DNA from: a virus
Virus record (IMG/VR): IMGVR_UViG_3300031612_001205
Span: 1 to 23,755 of that record
Strand: one strand, 5' to 3'
DNA: 23,755 nucleotides
Shown piece after piece: positions 5,412 through 13,460 of this stretch (position 1 is the stretch's first letter; each line of letters opens with the position of its first letter). Both the position numbers and the translations under genes were made by a program. The notes beneath the pieces are model-generated. The model made no database searches and was not told the DNA's origin. It saw nothing but the letters and a program-made list of their open reading frames with translations.

Positions 5412-7967
5412 TCAGCCGCACTGCGATCTGCGGTAGCGCCATTCGCGGGTCGCGCCCGTGCCGCTGCGGTATCGCTCCCAATCCCGCGACTTCAGCCAGG
5501 CCCCCACGCGCATCTGGTCGCCCTTGGTCCATTTCGCGGGCTCGATGCCGAGCGCGCCTTCGAGGATTTCGCCCACCGACACATCGCGGATCGGCTCGGG
5601 ACGTTCGAATTCTTCATCCTGCCAATCATCCCAGCCGGCGTGACCGCGATTGACGCTGCGGGTGTCGTGGGTCAGCCAGCGGTCGATACGGGCGTCCCAG
5701 GCATCGGCCTGATAGCGCGCCTCCTGCGCGGCGGCGGCTTCGGCAAGCAGCGCCGGATCGTCAAGCCACCAGATCGCGCCTTCGCGGAAGCGATGGACGG
5801 CTTCGGCCCAGATCTGACCACGGTCGCGGGCCAGCGCCGCGATGTCGATGGTGCCGCAGCGTAGCGGCCAGAATCGGCGATTGCCGGTTTCATCGCGCAG
5901 ATAGGTGTCGGGGTTCACAGTGCCAGCGAACACGCACTGGCGCGGCACCTCGACGGTATAGCGGCCATAGGGCGGGCGGAAGCGGTCGGTGGTGCGGGTC
6001 AGGAAGGCCTTGATGCGCGAGACCTCGGCCCGGCCGATGGCGTCGAGCTCGGCGATTTCCACGATCCAGACGCCCTGCATGTGAATGGCCGCGTCCTTGG
6101 ACCCAAGCTCGGGCAATTCGTCGGTGAACCAGTCCTCGCCCGCGAGCACCTTGATCGCGGTGGATTTGCGCGCGCCCTGCGGCCCTTCGAGGATCAGCAT
6201 GTGATCGGCCTTCACCCCGGGCCGGTAGATCCGGGCCACGGCAGAGATCAGCCAGAGCGCGCCGATGGTGTGATGGAAGGATGTCGGCGCTGCACCGAGG
6301 TAGGTGCTGGTCCAGGTCTCGATCCGGGGCGTGCCGTCCCATTTCAGGGTGTCGAGCCAGTCGCGAACCGGATGGATGCGCATGTCGCGGGCCACCGCGC
6401 CGACACCACGGCCGACAACCATCGGGGCGACGTTGAGCCCGCGCAATTGCAGCCATTCGGCGGTGCGCACATCGTCGGCATCGTCCCAGGGGCGCGGAAA
6501 GCGGATGGCCGGGTCATCCCAGGGCAGCGGCTGGCGCACCACGATGGATTGGGCGAACTCGTCGAAGGCCAGGAGACCGGCAAAGACCGGATCCGAGGAC
6601 AGGGCGATGATCACATTGGCCTCGTTGCGCTCGGGCGTGCCGGACAGATCCTGACACAGCCGCCCAAACCAGGCGGGACGCGCAATCCTGCCCTGCGGAT
6701 CGCCCGTCGCATGCACGCGGCGGCGCAGTTCCGTCAATTGCTTGTCGAGGATGGACATGGAGATGCCGGTCGCAGTCTTGATCCGGGCAAGGATCTGGCG
6801 TTCGGGCAGCGGATCGAGCCGGGCAAGCGCAAGGCGGCCGAGAAGGCTGGAGAGTGCGGCGAGTTCGGGCGGGTTGGTCAGCGCCTCGGCGGCGGCAATC
6901 AGAACGTCCGGATCGCCAGGCGTCGGAGCTGCCGCTGTCGTCATGGCCTCAATACCGACCGGCTCGTCTGCCGAAATATCCCGGCTATAGTCGGCCGCAC
7001 GCGCCCCGCGCATCAGATCGTCGTTGAAATCATCACCATGCAGCGGGACCACGATTTCGTTCGGAATGTCGGCCCGGTTCAGCCGATCCGACAGGGTCGC
7101 AGCGGCCTGACGACCGGCATCGCCAGCATCGGCGTAGATCGTGATCCGCGTCGTGCCCGCCGGCCACTGAAACCGCGCGAGCCCGTCGGCAGAGAGTGCC
7201 GCCCAGACAGCGGTGCCGAACAGGGCATGTGCTGTCAATGCTGTCTCGATGCCTTCAGCGATGCCGAGGTGGCCGTCCGCAGGCATGGCGAACAGGCGCA
7301 CGGCCGCATCCGCTACCGATCCCAGCATCTTCTTCCCGGCGGGGCCCTTGGCGCTGCCGTCGTCGAGCAGGAAGGTCCGGTGAATACCCTGCGCGCGAGT
7401 GCCATCCACCAGGCGTGGCAATGCGATCAGCCCCGGCCAACCGCGTCGCGTGTCGAAATCCGGCAGGTCGGGGTGGAACAGCAGATCCGGGCATCCCGGA
7501 TCAGCAAGGCCGCGGGTGCGGAGGTAGGTTTCGCCGGGGGTGCCAGCGAGCGGCTTTGCGCCATCGACCAGCCGGGCAATCTCGCCGGTATGATCGGGCT
7601 TCCCGCGTGGCGCGTTTCGGGGCGCGGGATGATCCATTCCGGCAATCCGCGCCGCCTCGTCGAAGAGCGCGCCATCGCAGAGCCCGGTTGCCTGCGCGAT
7701 CAGGTCGATGGGCCCTGCGCTTTCGCCGGTGGCATAGTCGAACCCCCAGCCGGCATAGGGCCCGTCGAGATGGATCGTGCAGGACCCTTCCTTGCGCGGC
7801 GGGCGGCCGGACAGGTCGGCACAGCGCAAGGAGCGACGGTCGCGCGCAAGCCGCGCCTCCGGAAAGATGCCGGGGAGCCAGTCGCCAGCTGTCGCCGCCA
7901 GCCGGTCCTTAACGGCCGCCAGATCGTGGCGTGCTTTCGGCGTGCCGACATCGTTGAGATCGATCAT
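5412..7967 (-). CDS. Phage primase-helicase: Toprim domain plus VirE-type ATPase
   Basis: This 851-aa protein combines priming and helicase modules. The N-terminal half resembles phage/plasmid primases. A possible primase/zinc-finger-like region at 1-115 lacks an obvious Cys4 set. It is followed by a Toprim domain with IAEGIET (236-242) and the metal-binding YADAGDAGRQAA stretch (278-289). The C-terminal half (about 500-760) is a virulence-associated-E (VirE/VapE) P-loop ATPase: Walker A EGPQGARKST at 594-603, Walker B VWIVEIAE at 633-640, and the typical NPDTYLRDETGNRRFWP at 685-701. Such proteins initiate phage or satellite replication. ATG at 7967 has GAGGGGG upstream; the helicase stop lies 9 bp before it. 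A terminator follows the gene. The first residues, MIDLND, recur in neighbouring genes. Confidence 0.9.
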   Translation of the reverse strand: MIDLNDVGTPKARHDLAAVKDRLAATAGDWLPGIFPEARLARDRRSLRCADLSGRPPRKEGSCTIHLDGPYAGWGFDYATGESAGPIDLIAQATGLCDGALFDEAARIAGMDHPAPRNAPRGKPDHTGEIARLVDGAKPLAGTPGETYLRTRGLADPGCPDLLFHPDLPDFDTRRGWPGLIALPRLVDGTRAQGIHRTFLLDDGSAKGPAGKKMLGSVADAAVRLFAMPADGHLGIAEGIETALTAHALFGTAVWAALSADGLARFQWPAGTTRITIYADAGDAGRQAAATLSDRLNRADIPNEIVVPLHGDDFNDDLMRGARAADYSRDISADEPVGIEAMTTAAAPTPGDPDVLIAAAEALTNPPELAALSSLLGRLALARLDPLPERQILARIKTATGISMSILDKQLTELRRRVHATGDPQGRIARPAWFGRLCQDLSGTPERNEANVIIALSSDPVFAGLLAFDEFAQSIVVRQPLPWDDPAIRFPRPWDDADDVRTAEWLQLRGLNVAPMVVGRGVGAVARDMRIHPVRDWLDTLKWDGTPRIETWTSTYLGAAPTSFHHTIGALWLISAVARIYRPGVKADHMLILEGPQGARKSTAIKVLAGEDWFTDELPELGSKDAAIHMQGVWIVEIAELDAIGRAEVSRIKAFLTRTTDRFRPPYGRYTVEVPRQCVFAGTVNPDTYLRDETGNRRFWPLRCGTIDIAALARDRGQIWAEAVHRFREGAIWWLDDPALLAEAAAAQEARYQADAWDARIDRWLTHDTRSVNRGHAGWDDWQDEEFERPEPIRDVSVGEILEGALGIEPAKWTKGDQMRVGAWLKSRDWERYRSGTGATREWRYRRSQCG

Positions 7968-7976
7968 CGCGCCCCC

Positions 7977-9296
7977 TCAGGCCAGAAGGACGAGCCCGCG
8001 CTCAGCGCGGGTGATGGCGGTATAGAGCCAGCGACGGCGGTCGATCTCGCTGCGTCCCAGCCCGTCATCCCAGACGATCACGTTCTCCCACTGCGACCCT
8101 TGCGCCTTGTGGGCGGTGATCGCCCAGCCGTAGGTCGCCTCGGTCAGCTTGCGCTTTTCCCGCCAATCGCGGTCATGGCGCTTGGCGTCGTAGGAGACGT
8201 GATCCTCGAAATGCCCCTTGTAGATGCGCAGCCGCCCGGGGCGTCCGTCGCTGTCGAAGGGGGATACCCGGCGCCCGTCCTCGTCATGCACCACGGCAGA
8301 GAAATAGAGGCTGCCCTCGTCGACGATATCCTCGAGGGTCAGGAACATGCCGTTGATAAGCCCGAGCGAATTGTCGTTCTTGAGGCAGATGATCTTTTCC
8401 GCCGCGCCAGTGGGCAAATAGGTCCCGCCCAGCCCGGCCGCCGCACGCATCGCATTGTTGATCTGCAACCGTGTCGCGTTCAGCCCGCAGATCAGCTGCC
8501 CGCCGCGCAGCGCCTGTTCCGGCGAAATGTCGCCCTTGCGCATCTTGGCGACATGGGTGTCGTAGGTGCCAAAACCGATGGGCTCGCCCATCCGCGCCAT
8601 GGTGGCGAGACGGATGATCGCGCTCTCAGTCGCCTGACGGTGGATCTCGGTCAGCATCACGTCAGGCGCATCGCGGGTGAAGGCGCCTTCGCCCTTGATG
8701 GGCGGCAACTGACCCGGATCGCCCAGAACGAGGATCGGTTTGCCAAAACTCATCAGATCGCGCGCCATTTCCTCTCCCACCATCGACACCTCGTCAAGGA
8801 CGATCAGCCTTGCATCCGCCGCATCGCTCTGCGGGTTCAGGGCGAAACGGGGATGCTTCATCGCCGAGAGCGCCTGCCGCATGGCCTCGATCGCGGCCTC
8901 GGCCGTTGTGCGGTCAAAGCCGGTCAGCCGCCGCGCGGCAGTCTCGGCCTCTCGGACCTTCTGCGCTGCGGCCTCGATTTCCGCTTCCGTGGCCTCGATC
9001 ACGGAATAGATCAGGCTGTGAATGGTGCGGGCGGGCGTGCCCTTGCGGGTCAGTACCAGCGCCGCCTTGCCGGTGAAGGTGGCGGTGACCACACCCGGCA
9101 CGCAGGTGCCGTCCTTTGCGCCACGATGGGGCGACAGGCCAAGCTCATCGAGCGCGAACTTCAGCACCGTGCTCTTGCCCGATCCGGCATAGCCAAAGAG
9201 CCGGAACACCTGTTGCGTGTCCGTGCGGTTCTCGAACCAGTCGCGGACCTCGGCGATGGCGGCGGCCTGCGCTGCCGATGGGGTGAATTCCGTCAT
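7977..9296 (-). CDS. RecD2-like superfamily 1 DNA helicase
   Basis: The 439-aa product is a compact SF1B helicase. Motifs in order are GYAGSGKST (Walker A, 35-43), TATFTGKAA (Ia), TIHSLIY, LIVLDEVSMV (Walker B, 164-173), LGDPGQLPP (motif III, 191-199), LTEIHRQ (motif IV, 215-221), YGWAITAHKAQGSQW (motif V) and LYTAITRAERGLVLLA (motif VI) at the C-terminus. It should translocate 5'-3' on single-stranded DNA during phage replication or recombination, like T4 Dda or RecD2. A coiled-coil-like Ala/Glu-rich insertion lies near 103-146. ATG at 9296 overlaps the previous stop by 4 bases (ATGA). The open frame reaches 9749, but the extra part is an Arg-rich shadow. Confidence 0.9.
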   Translation of the reverse strand: MTEFTPSAAQAAAIAEVRDWFENRTDTQQVFRLFGYAGSGKSTVLKFALDELGLSPHRGAKDGTCVPGVVTATFTGKAALVLTRKGTPARTIHSLIYSVIEATEAEIEAAAQKVREAETAARRLTGFDRTTAEAAIEAMRQALSAMKHPRFALNPQSDAADARLIVLDEVSMVGEEMARDLMSFGKPILVLGDPGQLPPIKGEGAFTRDAPDVMLTEIHRQATESAIIRLATMARMGEPIGFGTYDTHVAKMRKGDISPEQALRGGQLICGLNATRLQINNAMRAAAGLGGTYLPTGAAEKIICLKNDNSLGLINGMFLTLEDIVDEGSLYFSAVVHDEDGRRVSPFDSDGRPGRLRIYKGHFEDHVSYDAKRHDRDWREKRKLTEATYGWAITAHKAQGSQWENVIVWDDGLGRSEIDRRRWLYTAITRAERGLVLLA

Positions 9297-10042
9297 GCCT
9301 GTCGCGCCTCCAGCGCATAGTCCTTCACCACCCCGCCGCGCGCGGGATCGCCCACTTCGCATTGGCGCACGAAGATGCGCCGACCGTCCGGCAACTGGCG
9401 CCAATGCCCCCGACGCAGGTGCCAGCGCGGGCTGGCATGACTGCCGCCGAGCGGTTCGGATGCGGCGCGAAGCCGGGCCGGATCGATGGCGACCTGATGC
9501 CAGGTCCAGCCGCGCACGCCATCCCGCGCGAAGGGTTTGCGCTTGATTGGGGCGATCTGCCGTTCGCCGATGCTTGCAGCGGATGCGAGGATCGCTAGCC
9601 CGCGCCAGACGATGGCGGCCGCCGCCTGACCGCTTTGTTCCGCCAGTCCTGCATCGCGGAGCGCCGGATTGGTGGCGAATTCCGCGATGCCGCCATCGGC
9701 GATCCGGACATGGGCATGGATATCGGTCCAACGTCTGGGGCTGCGCCACAGGGCAAGCCAGACCGCCTCGATGCCGTCTTCGCGCTGCCGGGCGTAGACG
9801 ATCTGGCTGCGGATGGTCCGACTGCGGTCGGCCAACTCAAAAATCGTCTCGGGGTGTGGCAACCGTTGCGGACCGGCCGCCAGGCGGCGGGCCAGTGCAT
9901 CGACGTCGTCGGAATCGAACTGCGCCTGATCGGCGAAGCGCCAGACCGGCGCGAACTCGAACCCTTCGAGCAGGTCCGGCAGCCAGAAGCGCGCGCGATG
10001 GGCGCGGACAATCCGCTTGAGATCATAGGCGTCAGGGATCAT
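9293..10042 (-). CDS. Conserved phage protein of unknown function, 249 aa
   Basis: The product begins MIPDAYDLKRIVRAHRARFW. I do not recognise a named family, though the C-terminal portion (HLRRGHWRQLPDGRRIFVRQCEVGD) resembles a motif in other phage proteins of unknown role, with a conserved RGHWR and a GR-x-x-V core. The central part is helical and Ala-rich with several Trp. It overlaps the nuclease gene upstream and the helicase downstream by 4 bases each (ATGA), so all three are made together and probably act on the same DNA substrate. No signal peptide or membrane segment. Confidence 0.75.
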   Translation of the reverse strand: MIPDAYDLKRIVRAHRARFWLPDLLEGFEFAPVWRFADQAQFDSDDVDALARRLAAGPQRLPHPETIFELADRSRTIRSQIVYARQREDGIEAVWLALWRSPRRWTDIHAHVRIADGGIAEFATNPALRDAGLAEQSGQAAAAIVWRGLAILASAASIGERQIAPIKRKPFARDGVRGWTWHQVAIDPARLRAASEPLGGSHASPRWHLRRGHWRQLPDGRRIFVRQCEVGDPARGGVVKDYALEARQA

Positions 10043-10836
10043 CGCCGCTCACCCCAGCACTTGGCGGCCCATGCGCAGGGCGCGTGCCACTTGCCACCGG
10101 CCATGCCGCCCCGGCAGACGACGGCCGTGGGTTCGGTCGCCGCCCGGGGCAACCATTCGCCCGCCGCCGAGGCCTGCACGACCGTGACCGCGCGATCCGA
10201 CATCTCCTGCGCCAAACGGGCATCGAACGGCACCAGTTCCGTGTGCAATTCCATCGTGTCACGGTTCAGCGCGGTGAAGAGCGCCGGGTTGGGCAGGTCC
10301 ATGTAGGCCTGATAGAGCGCGATCTGGGCGGCATAGACGGGGCGTGCGATGCTGACGCCACGCTTGACCACATCCTTCCAGCTCGACGCGCCGAGCGCCT
10401 TGTTCTCCCAGAGCGCGGGATAATCCATCGCCACGGGGCCCGAGACGAAGCAGCCGTCGATATGGCCCTTGAACCGGCCCGCCATGGCCGCGAAGCCGAA
10501 CTGGCGACCATCGGGGCGTTCGGTGCGCAGATCGAACCCGGCAATCCGGAACCAGCCCGCGACAATGTCCTCGGCCCGATGGCCTGCCTCGAAGATCCGC
10601 AGGATGCGCGGTTCAAACTCCTGGCCCTCGTCCTTGGGGACAGCGAGATAGTCGAACTGGATCTGGCGCAGGCAGTCGCGCCCCAGCCCAGAGGAACTGA
10701 CATAGGTGCGGGGGCGCTCGGCGCGATTGCGCGCCGTCAGGGCGGCATCGATCGCGGACGAGACGGCGACGGCGATCGGAGGAAGCGGCGCGTCCTGGCC
10801 ATAGAGGCAACCAGAGCCATGGTTCAGGTCGATCAT
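10039..10836 (-). CDS. PD-(D/E)XK nuclease, Cas4/RecB-like, possible Fe-S cluster
   Basis: This 265-aa protein shows the PD-(D/E)XK nuclease order: AGHRAED (H86, E89), GHIDG (D127), ENK (E144, K146) and a QIALYQAYM motif (Q171, Y175). Such enzymes are metal-dependent exonucleases that make single-stranded DNA for recombination. C55 (GRDC) lies upstream of the core, and C241, C254 and C260 cluster at the C-terminus. One N-terminal plus three C-terminal cysteines is the layout that holds a 4Fe-4S cluster in Cas4 and AddB-type nucleases, though the spacing here is wider. Neighbouring SSB-like, Sak4-like and helicase genes support a recombination role. ATG at 10836 overlaps the upstream stop by 4 bases. 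Confidence 0.85.
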   Translation of the reverse strand: MIDLNHGSGCLYGQDAPLPPIAVAVSSAIDAALTARNRAERPRTYVSSSGLGRDCLRQIQFDYLAVPKDEGQEFEPRILRIFEAGHRAEDIVAGWFRIAGFDLRTERPDGRQFGFAAMAGRFKGHIDGCFVSGPVAMDYPALWENKALGASSWKDVVKRGVSIARPVYAAQIALYQAYMDLPNPALFTALNRDTMELHTELVPFDARLAQEMSDRAVTVVQASAAGEWLPRAATEPTAVVCRGGMAGGKWHAPCAWAAKCWGERR

Positions 10837-11042
10837 TGGTCGCGCTCCCAGAACCCGCCAGCCTGCGCGATGCAGGTCAGCTTGTGATGCTGGGCCTCGG
10901 TCAGCCGGGCGCGCGCGCCGAATGTTTCAAGCTTCTGGCGCAGGCTCTCGCAGAACTCGACCTCGAAGTGGGTGATGGCATTTGCCGTCGCGGCGGCGAG
11001 AAGGTCGGTCCAGGGGGCGGTCTCAGTGTTCAGATCGATCAT
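10833..11042 (-). CDS. Small phage protein, 69 aa, unknown function
   Basis: The product starts MIDLNTETAPWTDLLAAATA and ends CIAQAGGFWERDQ; it is mostly helical with two cysteines. ATG at 11042 is preceded by a strong GAGGAGG Shine-Dalgarno at good spacing, so the longer frame starting at 11129 is rejected. It overlaps the nuclease gene downstream by 4 bases (ATGA). Its first five residues are the same as those of the nuclease and the primase-helicase. It may be a small partner of the nuclease, but nothing in the sequence proves this. Confidence 0.72.
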   Translation of the reverse strand: MIDLNTETAPWTDLLAAATANAITHFEVEFCESLRQKLETFGARARLTEAQHHKLTCIAQAGGFWERDQ

Positions 11043-11052
11043 GGCGGCCTCC

Positions 11053-11463
11053 TCAGAACGGAATCGGATCGTCATGGGCCGTGCCGGTGCGCTCCTTGCG
11101 CGCGCCTTGCGCCAACATGCTGTCGACATAGCCGGTGACGGCCGCCTCGATCAGCCGGTCGATATCCGCGGCCGTGCGATGGAAGAAAGGCTCCATGAGC
11201 CCGAGGTCGGTCAGCGCTTCGGCAAAGAGCGCCCGCGCGTCGCGGATCGCCTGTGCCTCGCGTGCGGTCTTGTCGATCATACCATTCATCCTTTGGGCGA
11301 TTGCGCTGCCCACGTCCTGACAGCGGAGCGAGCAGAAGCGGTGATAGGGATAGCGGTCGCGCTGGAGGCGATGGACGTAACCAAAGCCGCGGGCCTCCCG
11401 CGCGCAGACGGCGCAAAGCGCTACCCCAGCAGGAAATTCGCGATCGGATCTTCGGGCGGCCAA
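11053..11463 (-). CDS. Zinc-finger phage protein (DUF6511-like)
   Basis: The well-supported part begins near VALCAVCAREARGFGY and continues YPYHRFCSLRCQD, giving a C-x2-C ... C-x3-C set typical of a treble-clef or zinc-ribbon fold. A helical C-terminal half follows, ending AHDDPIPF. I recall this arrangement as DUF6511 in alphaproteobacterial prophages. No ATG lies close upstream in frame; the best candidate start is TTG at 11463 (136 aa), overlapping the preceding gene by 43 bases, so the N-terminus is uncertain. It probably binds nucleic acid or a replication partner. Confidence 0.7.
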   Translation of the reverse strand: MAARRSDREFPAGVALCAVCAREARGFGYVHRLQRDRYPYHRFCSLRCQDVGSAIAQRMNGMIDKTAREAQAIRDARALFAEALTDLGLMEPFFHRTAADIDRLIEAAVTGYVDSMLAQGARKERTGTAHDDPIPF

Positions 11464-11741
11464 CCCGCCCGCTGGAGCTTCTCGGTCTGCATCACGATCC
11501 AGCGCGAGATCGCGTTGCTGGCCATGGCCTCGAGGTCGCCGAGGGTAAGGCTTGCGATGGGTTGGTGCAGTCTTCCTCGGGCCTCGAGCCATGTTCCAAT
11601 CTCCAGCGCGGCGGCGCGCGTCACATGCGCCTGCCATTCGTCGGGGGTCATGGGCCGGTCTGCCGGCCCATGACCATCGGGCTCGGCGGCAGGCGACCCT
11701 GCGGACCCACCCGACCGCCGCTTCCGCCGCACCTCAGCCAT
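11421..11741 (-). CDS. Small conserved phage protein, 106 aa
   Basis: The product starts MAEVRRKRRSGGSAG, a basic and flexible N-terminus. A helical domain follows (MTPDEWQAHVTRAAALEIGTWLEARGR, then LGDLEAMASNAISRWIVMQTEKLQ), ending in PPEDPIANFLLG. ATG at 11741 overlaps the end of the SSB-like gene by 8 bases. I do not know a family name. Its place between the SSB-like and zinc-finger genes suggests a role in the same replication/recombination machinery. Confidence 0.72.
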   Translation of the reverse strand: MAEVRRKRRSGGSAGSPAAEPDGHGPADRPMTPDEWQAHVTRAAALEIGTWLEARGRLHQPIASLTLGDLEAMASNAISRWIVMQTEKLQRAGWPPEDPIANFLLG

Positions 11742-12483
11742 TGAGCCACGCGGGCATTGCCGGGGTGCCCGGTGCTGCGGGTGCCGGTGTTTGGGGCGTG
11801 GCCGGTGCAGCGGGTCCGGTCTGCGTACCCCAGGTCGGAGCGGCCGTCGCAGTGGGCTGCGCTGCCGCGCCCCATGCCGGTGTCGGCGCCTGCCAGCCCG
11901 GCGCCGCGACGCTCGCGGCCTTGCGCGGCGGGGCGTTGACGGGTTCCGGCGGGACGGTTTCACCACGCATGACGGCGGCATGCTGCGGCTCGTCGGGCAG
12001 AACGACGTTGGCGATGCGGTTCTGGTCGCGATACTGCGGGTTCGAGGCGGGCTCCACCATGATGCGGGCGGCAAAGACGATGCCGTCGAGATGCTTGAGG
12101 CCGGGCAGCACCCGCTTTGCCTTGGTCGCCGGGGTTTCGTCGCGGGGATCGAGACCGAGGGCGCTGTCGACCATGGCGCGAAACGTGGATTTCGAGATCT
12201 TCCAGCCGATGGACTGGCCTTTCTCGTCCAGCTTGCCGCCCGCCACGGTGAAGCTCTGCCAGAACTTGCGGCGGGCATGCGGGCCCTCGACAACCGTGAA
12301 TTCGCAGTCGAGCATGCGCGCATCGCTGGACTGCGAGGCCTTCAGCAGCCCCGCATCCATCGGGGTCGCGCCGTTGACCCCGCCGGGGCGGATGATCAGG
12401 CGGACCTTGGCGAAGGTGCCGTCGGGGATCAGTTCGCCGATGGGGGCCATCTGCGGCTGGGCGTCGTTCAGATCGTAGCTCAT
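11734..12483 (-). CDS. SSB/DUF669-like single-strand DNA-binding phage protein
   Basis: The 249-aa product has a folded N-terminal domain (about 1-170) with beta-rich segments FAKVRLIIRPGG, LDCEFTVVEGPHARRKFWQSFTV and a KSTFRAMVDSALG helix, resembling phage DUF669/SSB-like proteins. The remainder (about 175-244) is a Pro/Ala/Thr-rich linker ending in AMPAWLNG. This plan (OB-like core, disordered tail, conserved tip) is typical of single-strand DNA-binding proteins that recruit partners through the tail. It lies 18 bp after a Sak4-like ATPase, a usual pairing in phage recombination systems. Function is inferred from plan and context; direct homology is uncertain. Confidence 0.72.
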   Translation of the reverse strand: MSYDLNDAQPQMAPIGELIPDGTFAKVRLIIRPGGVNGATPMDAGLLKASQSSDARMLDCEFTVVEGPHARRKFWQSFTVAGGKLDEKGQSIGWKISKSTFRAMVDSALGLDPRDETPATKAKRVLPGLKHLDGIVFAARIMVEPASNPQYRDQNRIANVVLPDEPQHAAVMRGETVPPEPVNAPPRKAASVAAPGWQAPTPAWGAAAQPTATAAPTWGTQTGPAAPATPQTPAPAAPGTPAMPAWLNG

Positions 12484-12501
12484 GTCAGGTCCTTTCGGGG
12501 A

Positions 12502-13359
12502 TCAGGAGGCGAAAGCGGGTTGATGGGAGGCGCGACCGTCGATCCGGGCGAGCAGCGCGCCGAGGTCGGGCGGTTCGGTCAGGTCAAGACGGCCGGAGCG
12601 GTCCTTGGCAGGAAGGCCCCAGGGATTGCCGGACTTGCAGACAAGGCGGCGGTCGGTGGCGGTCTCGTCCAGCACCCAGCCGCCTTCGGCATCGCGGGCG
12701 AAGAGCTGCATCGAAACCACCTGGTCCACGATGCCGGGCAATTCCCGCCCCGCCTTGCTGCCTTCCATCTGCGGCTGCCAGGAGACCGTGCCGAAATCGT
12801 CGGTCACCTTTTCCAGCACGCCGACGAAAATCACGGTCTTGCCGCGTGCATGCTGGAGGTGCTTCAGCGCCTGGATCACCTCACGCCCCAGAAGCCCGTA
12901 GGCACCGCGGACATCCGGCTTGCCGGTCCGGTCCGAGAAGGCCTCGGGCTGCTGGCGGGCATAGGCCATCGCCTGCCGGGTCAGATCGGTGATCGAGTCG
13001 ACGAAGACGATACGGCGCGCGGCGAGGAAGGCCTCGATGCCGCTGTCGCGGTGCTGGGCCTGCAGCCACGCGTGCCGTTCGGTCCCGTACCAGGACTGCG
13101 GATGTTGCGCGGGGTCCGGCCCGCCGATCAGCACTGCCAGATCGCGGAAGTCGGTGAAGCTGCGCACCGGGATCGACGCACCGCGCCAGTCCTGCACCGA
13201 TTTCATGCCAGCCTCGAGGTCGAGGCAGACGGTTTCGTCGGCCGGGAGGGATTTCAGAAGCGTGGTCTTGCCCACGCCGGGCGGGCCGAAGATGGCGAGC
13301 GAGGTCTTGTTCTCGGCGGCCGAGAGGCGTTCGTCGGCGGTGATGATGCGGAAGGCCAT
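12502..13359 (-). CDS. Sak4-like RecA-fold phage recombination ATPase
   Basis: The 285-aa product begins MAFRIITADE. It carries Walker A GPPGVGKTT at 25-33, an acidic CLDLEAG strand near 45-51 and a Walker B-type VFVDSITDL near 118-126, all in a RecA-like core. Phage Sak4 (AAA_24-type) proteins have this size and plan and promote single-strand annealing together with an SSB, which matches the downstream SSB-like gene. ATG at 13359 is preceded by CGGAG, so the upstream extension of the open frame to 13662 is a shadow. The gene follows a 101-bp gap with a strong inverted repeat. Confidence 0.83.
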   Translation of the reverse strand: MAFRIITADERLSAAENKTSLAIFGPPGVGKTTLLKSLPADETVCLDLEAGMKSVQDWRGASIPVRSFTDFRDLAVLIGGPDPAQHPQSWYGTERHAWLQAQHRDSGIEAFLAARRIVFVDSITDLTRQAMAYARQQPEAFSDRTGKPDVRGAYGLLGREVIQALKHLQHARGKTVIFVGVLEKVTDDFGTVSWQPQMEGSKAGRELPGIVDQVVSMQLFARDAEGGWVLDETATDRRLVCKSGNPWGLPAKDRSGRLDLTEPPDLGALLARIDGRASHQPAFAS

Positions 13360-13385
13360 GGGATTCTCCGAAGGATTGCAAGGGG

Positions 13386-13458
13386 CGCGGCGGCGGGGGT
13401 GACCGGGTGCCGAAGGGGAACCTGCCCGGCGTTGCCGCTCGGGCGTCCCGCCGCCGCG
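13386..13458. repeat. 12-bp perfect inverted repeat in intergenic gap
   Basis: CGCGGCGGCGGG (13386-13397) and CCCGCCGCCGCG (13447-13458) pair perfectly around a 49-nt loop, filling the 101-bp gap between the 172-aa gene and the Sak4-like gene. There is no T-tract, so it is not a standard terminator. It could attenuate or stabilise the transcript. Confidence 0.6.
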
Positions 13459-13460
13459 CG

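Noticed and set aside
6081-9320. A 1079-codon open frame on the plus strand
   Set aside because: It lies opposite the primase-helicase and RecD2-like genes, which have complete motif sets. Its translation is Arg/Gly/Pro/His-rich without domains, a usual antisense artefact of GC-rich coding DNA.
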